Shown: positions 61,882 through 64,000 of the stretch, piece after piece | How the letters are laid out: each line of letters opens with the position of its first letter | How positions within the stretch are numbered: position 1 is the stretch's first letter | Translations under genes and position numbers: made by a program | Notes under the pieces: model-generated | Databases searched by the model: none | What the model was told of the DNA's origin: nothing | The model's input: the letters and a program-made list of their open reading frames with translations, nothing else | NCBI GenBank assembly: GCA_050486405.1 | Contig: JBJHDF010000019.1 | Span: 17,220 to 81,219, forward strand | DNA: 64,000 nt | Direction: 5' to 3' | DNA from: JBJHDF01 sp050486405 | GTDB lineage: Bacteria > Pseudomonadota > Gammaproteobacteria > Pseudomonadales > Cellvibrionaceae

Positions 61882-64000
61882 TTAGTCAGGATTAGTTTGC
61901 AAAAAATCAATCAATCTGTTGTATCTCCAACTGGAAATCCATACCCCCGCGCAATAGGACATAACATCATACGGCCTATCGGGCAGAGCCAGCCCAATAG
62001 ATCTATCCGAGGAATCATCATTCAAGGAGTCAATATAGTAGGGCATTGAAACGCGATCATTCGGCTTATTATAGGTTAAATCAGGCCTAATTTGATGCAA
62101 CCGGTTATCTCTGCCAAAAATCCAATCATATGGTCCGCCAGGAAGTGTGCAAACGCCGCTAGGGATATCCGTATTCGTGTGACCTTCCCCAAATGCATGC
62201 CCCACCTCATGCGCCAACGTGGAGTAAAGATTCATATTATTTGCACCTAGCCACTCCGTGTACATACCAATTATACCAACTTGCCTATGCTCCCCAAGCA
62301 ATGACAACTCCTCTGCCACACGCTCTGAAGGATAGGCTATATGATAGCCGGCCGCACCCCTTGTCCCTGAATACCTATCGTTCGGCAAAACTCTAGGGTC
62401 ATACCAAATGACTCCGTACCGTCTCACGTTACTTGACGCACGACTTTCAAAATCAATCGAACCACCTGAACCATCAAGGCGAACACTCATACGCGCCCTA
62501 GAATCAGCTCGCAACTTTCTATTGATATCATTGGAAACCTGCCTCCACTTATCTCTTCTCCAACCAAGATGTGCATCTTTCCAATCTTGAGGGTCAGCCT
62601 GCACAATCGCCGCAACTGGAGGAACAGGCGGATTTTGGTACAAAGGATCATTATGCAACGGAACGAACCTTATATTAGCTGGCTCTAAAGAGACCTCCAA
62701 ATCATTAATTTGCAACGGAAACATTCTGGATACATTATTGAAATACTGTTGGGAATTATTATGGGCGGTTGCACATGTCTCTACACGCTCCTCCCATGCG
62801 TTGATTTCTCGACCAGTCTGAACATTGGGATTAAAAACAGTAGCATTACTACAAGTATGATAAACATGAAAAACAGTTTTCGCTGTATTCTTCAATACAG
62901 AACTTCCATCCACCCGCAAGACCCATTGTTCTTCAAAAGCAGGATCAGCTGCGTCACGCACCAACAAATCGATCTCTATATCTTGCCCGGCCGTAACACC
63001 ACCAACGATACGGACATCCAGTGACGAACACGGACCGGAAAAGACAGCCTCCTTGGATCTCTGATTTTCCCAATTGCAATCCATAGGAATCACTACGCTG
63101 ACTTCCGTTTCGACCGGGCCAACCCCAATGCTTGTGCCCCCAATGCTACCTGATACAACATACCTCCTAGAATGAAAGGATTGCTCTTTAAAATATATTC
63201 TGGCCACCGTTGGCTTGCCCTCAATCAGGGGGACGCTGAGCCGGAATTCTCTCTCGCCAACCGAGCGAACCGCTTCTGGCGTCAGTTTATCCAGACCCAA
63301 CTCCTGAAAAGACCAGTAATCCTGAATAGATTGCGTGATTTCGATCCCCACAATAATACTGTTCCCAAACGCATACTCCCAAAGTATATTCCCCGCATCC
63401 TGATTGCTATACAACCGCAGGGCAATCAGATCTTCCGGGGCCAGGCTGTCCAGGTGGTCCAGGTTCGGGAAGGTGATCTGGCCGTTTTCGCCCAGAATAG
63501 CGCGGACTTCGTAGTTACCCAGAGAAAACACCAGCTCCTGAGGGCCGTCGATGTGGGGTAAACGCCCAAACTGGGCGCCGACCAGGGCGTAGAAGGCTTC
63601 GATCATGGTGTCCGTGTCGTTCAGGTAGCGGGTACTCAGATCGTAGATGGATACCCGACTGGTTTCACCATCTGCACTGACACTGGTGCGGTAGATTTCC
63701 TCCATCTCCAGGCTGTAGCGGCTGAACTGATACTCGGGCCGATAGTGCCAGGCATAATAGGGATCCGGCCGGTCCAGTTCCTGATGGAGCGGCAGACTCT
63801 GATTGACCTGTCGCCAGCGGTTGATCCCCTCCCAATCCGTTGCCTCATCGTACAGCGGCACCAAAAACGGCGTCAGTCGCCCGGGGCGGCCACTGAGCCG
63901 GCCACCCTGGGGGTTGCCGAAGCTGGGGCTTTCGACTAGCTGGGTGCCGGAGACGTGGATGTAGTAGTGCTCCGGCACTGTCAGGTTGTCTTTGAGCTGG
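61882..64000 (-). CDS. metzincin-type zinc metalloprotease, 5' end outside window
   Basis: At least 706 residues; the frame is open to the right edge, and GTG 63978 lacks a ribosome site, so the start is probably beyond. The catalytic motif HEVGHAFGEGH (near residue 590) is the metzincin HExGHxxGxxH with three His ligands, and a Met-turn DVMSYC lies about 80 residues later. Conserved Cys residues suggest disulfides and secretion. The first ~210 residues (WHYRPEYQFSRYSLEMEEIY; LGNYEVRAILGENGQI) look like the modular N-terminal region of large RHS-like or secreted proteins of marine gammaproteobacteria, by recollection. Base composition shifts from GC-rich to A+T-rich inside the gene at about 63350-63430. 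Followed by one in-frame TAA and the Ig-like frame. Confidence 0.8.
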   Translation of the reverse strand, partial: QLKDNLTVPEHYYIHVSGTQLVESPSFGNPQGGRLSGRPGRLTPFLVPLYDEATDWEGINRWRQVNQSLPLHQELDRPDPYYAWHYRPEYQFSRYSLEMEEIYRTSVSADGETSRVSIYDLSTRYLNDTDTMIEAFYALVGAQFGRLPHIDGPQELVFSLGNYEVRAILGENGQITFPNLDHLDSLAPEDLIALRLYSNQDAGNILWEYAFGNSIIVGIEITQSIQDYWSFQELGLDKLTPEAVRSVGEREFRLSVPLIEGKPTVARIYFKEQSFHSRRYVVSGSIGGTSIGVGPVETEVSVVIPMDCNWENQRSKEAVFSGPCSSLDVRIVGGVTAGQDIEIDLLVRDAADPAFEEQWVLRVDGSSVLKNTAKTVFHVYHTCSNATVFNPNVQTGREINAWEERVETCATAHNNSQQYFNNVSRMFPLQINDLEVSLEPANIRFVPLHNDPLYQNPPVPPVAAIVQADPQDWKDAHLGWRRDKWRQVSNDINRKLRADSRARMSVRLDGSGGSIDFESRASSNVRRYGVIWYDPRVLPNDRYSGTRGAAGYHIAYPSERVAEELSLLGEHRQVGIIGMYTEWLGANNMNLYSTLAHEVGHAFGEGHTNTDIPSGVCTLPGGPYDWIFGRDNRLHQIRPDLTYNKPNDRVSMPYYIDSLNDDSSDRSIGLALPDRPYDVMSYCAGVWISSWRYNRLIDFLQTNPD

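Overview
The window reads as chromosomal DNA of a GC-rich gammaproteobacterium. Housekeeping gene content and order (topA, uup, slt, cmoAB, scpA-scpB-rluB, pdxJ, cpxRA-like, pbpC-yfhM) fit the Pseudomonadales/Cellvibrionales. The carbohydrate-binding modules on one giant secreted enzyme suggest a marine, polysaccharide-using relative of Microbulbifer or Marinimicrobium. That placement is inferred from gene families, not from a marker-gene search. I saw no rRNA, tRNA or CRISPR array.

Layout. 1-3.4 kb: end of a Bat (aerotolerance) operon, with a BatB/BatC fusion cut by the left edge followed by BatD. 3.4-7.1 kb: minus-strand outer-membrane protein, DUF6586 protein and topA. 7.4-15 kb: small membrane proteins, a universal stress protein, a 101-bp hairpin repeat, uup, slt, a thioredoxin-fold protein and a DUF5610 protein. 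15-20 kb: a lipoprotein with a C-terminal sorting-like tail beside a polytopic membrane protein, then a minus-strand signalling set (response regulator with TPRs, small histidine kinase, membrane-anchored double-FHA protein). 20-26 kb: cmoAB, a TauE/SafE exporter, and a LysR regulator placed directly before a flavin-dependent halogenase. 26-32 kb: one ~1980-residue secreted protein joining a PQQ sugar dehydrogenase, a haem-binding module, five discoidin domains, three Ig-like repeats and a ThuA domain, closed by a strong terminator. 32-41 kb: a response regulator with a membrane anchor, then pbpC and the alpha-2-macroglobulin yfhM. 41-46 kb: fldB, a CpxRA-like pair and a diguanylate cyclase. 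45-54 kb: divergent clusters rluB-scpB-scpA-yciO-rnm (minus) and VC0807-yciI-SH3-cyclophilin-pdxJ-CBS-SpoU (plus). 54-56.7 kb: a transporter, an ArsR/SRPBCC pair and a DNA-alkylation-repair gene.

From 56.6 kb to the right edge the character changes. First comes a decayed accessory island: a truncated alkD-like fragment, a truncated lipoprotein-like pseudogene, a frameshifted gene, a transposase remnant, a toxin-antitoxin pair whose toxin has a frameshift, a DDE transposase without a normal start codon, and a 3 x 23 bp tandem repeat. Then comes an A+T-richer pair of minus-strand reading frames encoding a zinc metalloprotease (metzincin-type HExGHxxGxxH) and an Ig-like protein. These two lie in the same frame and are separated by a single TAA stop. 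The 5' part of the protease gene is GC-rich like the chromosome while the rest is A+T-rich, which suggests a modular or transferred secreted effector. This right-hand region and the giant dehydrogenase/ThuA protein are the most unusual parts of the window.
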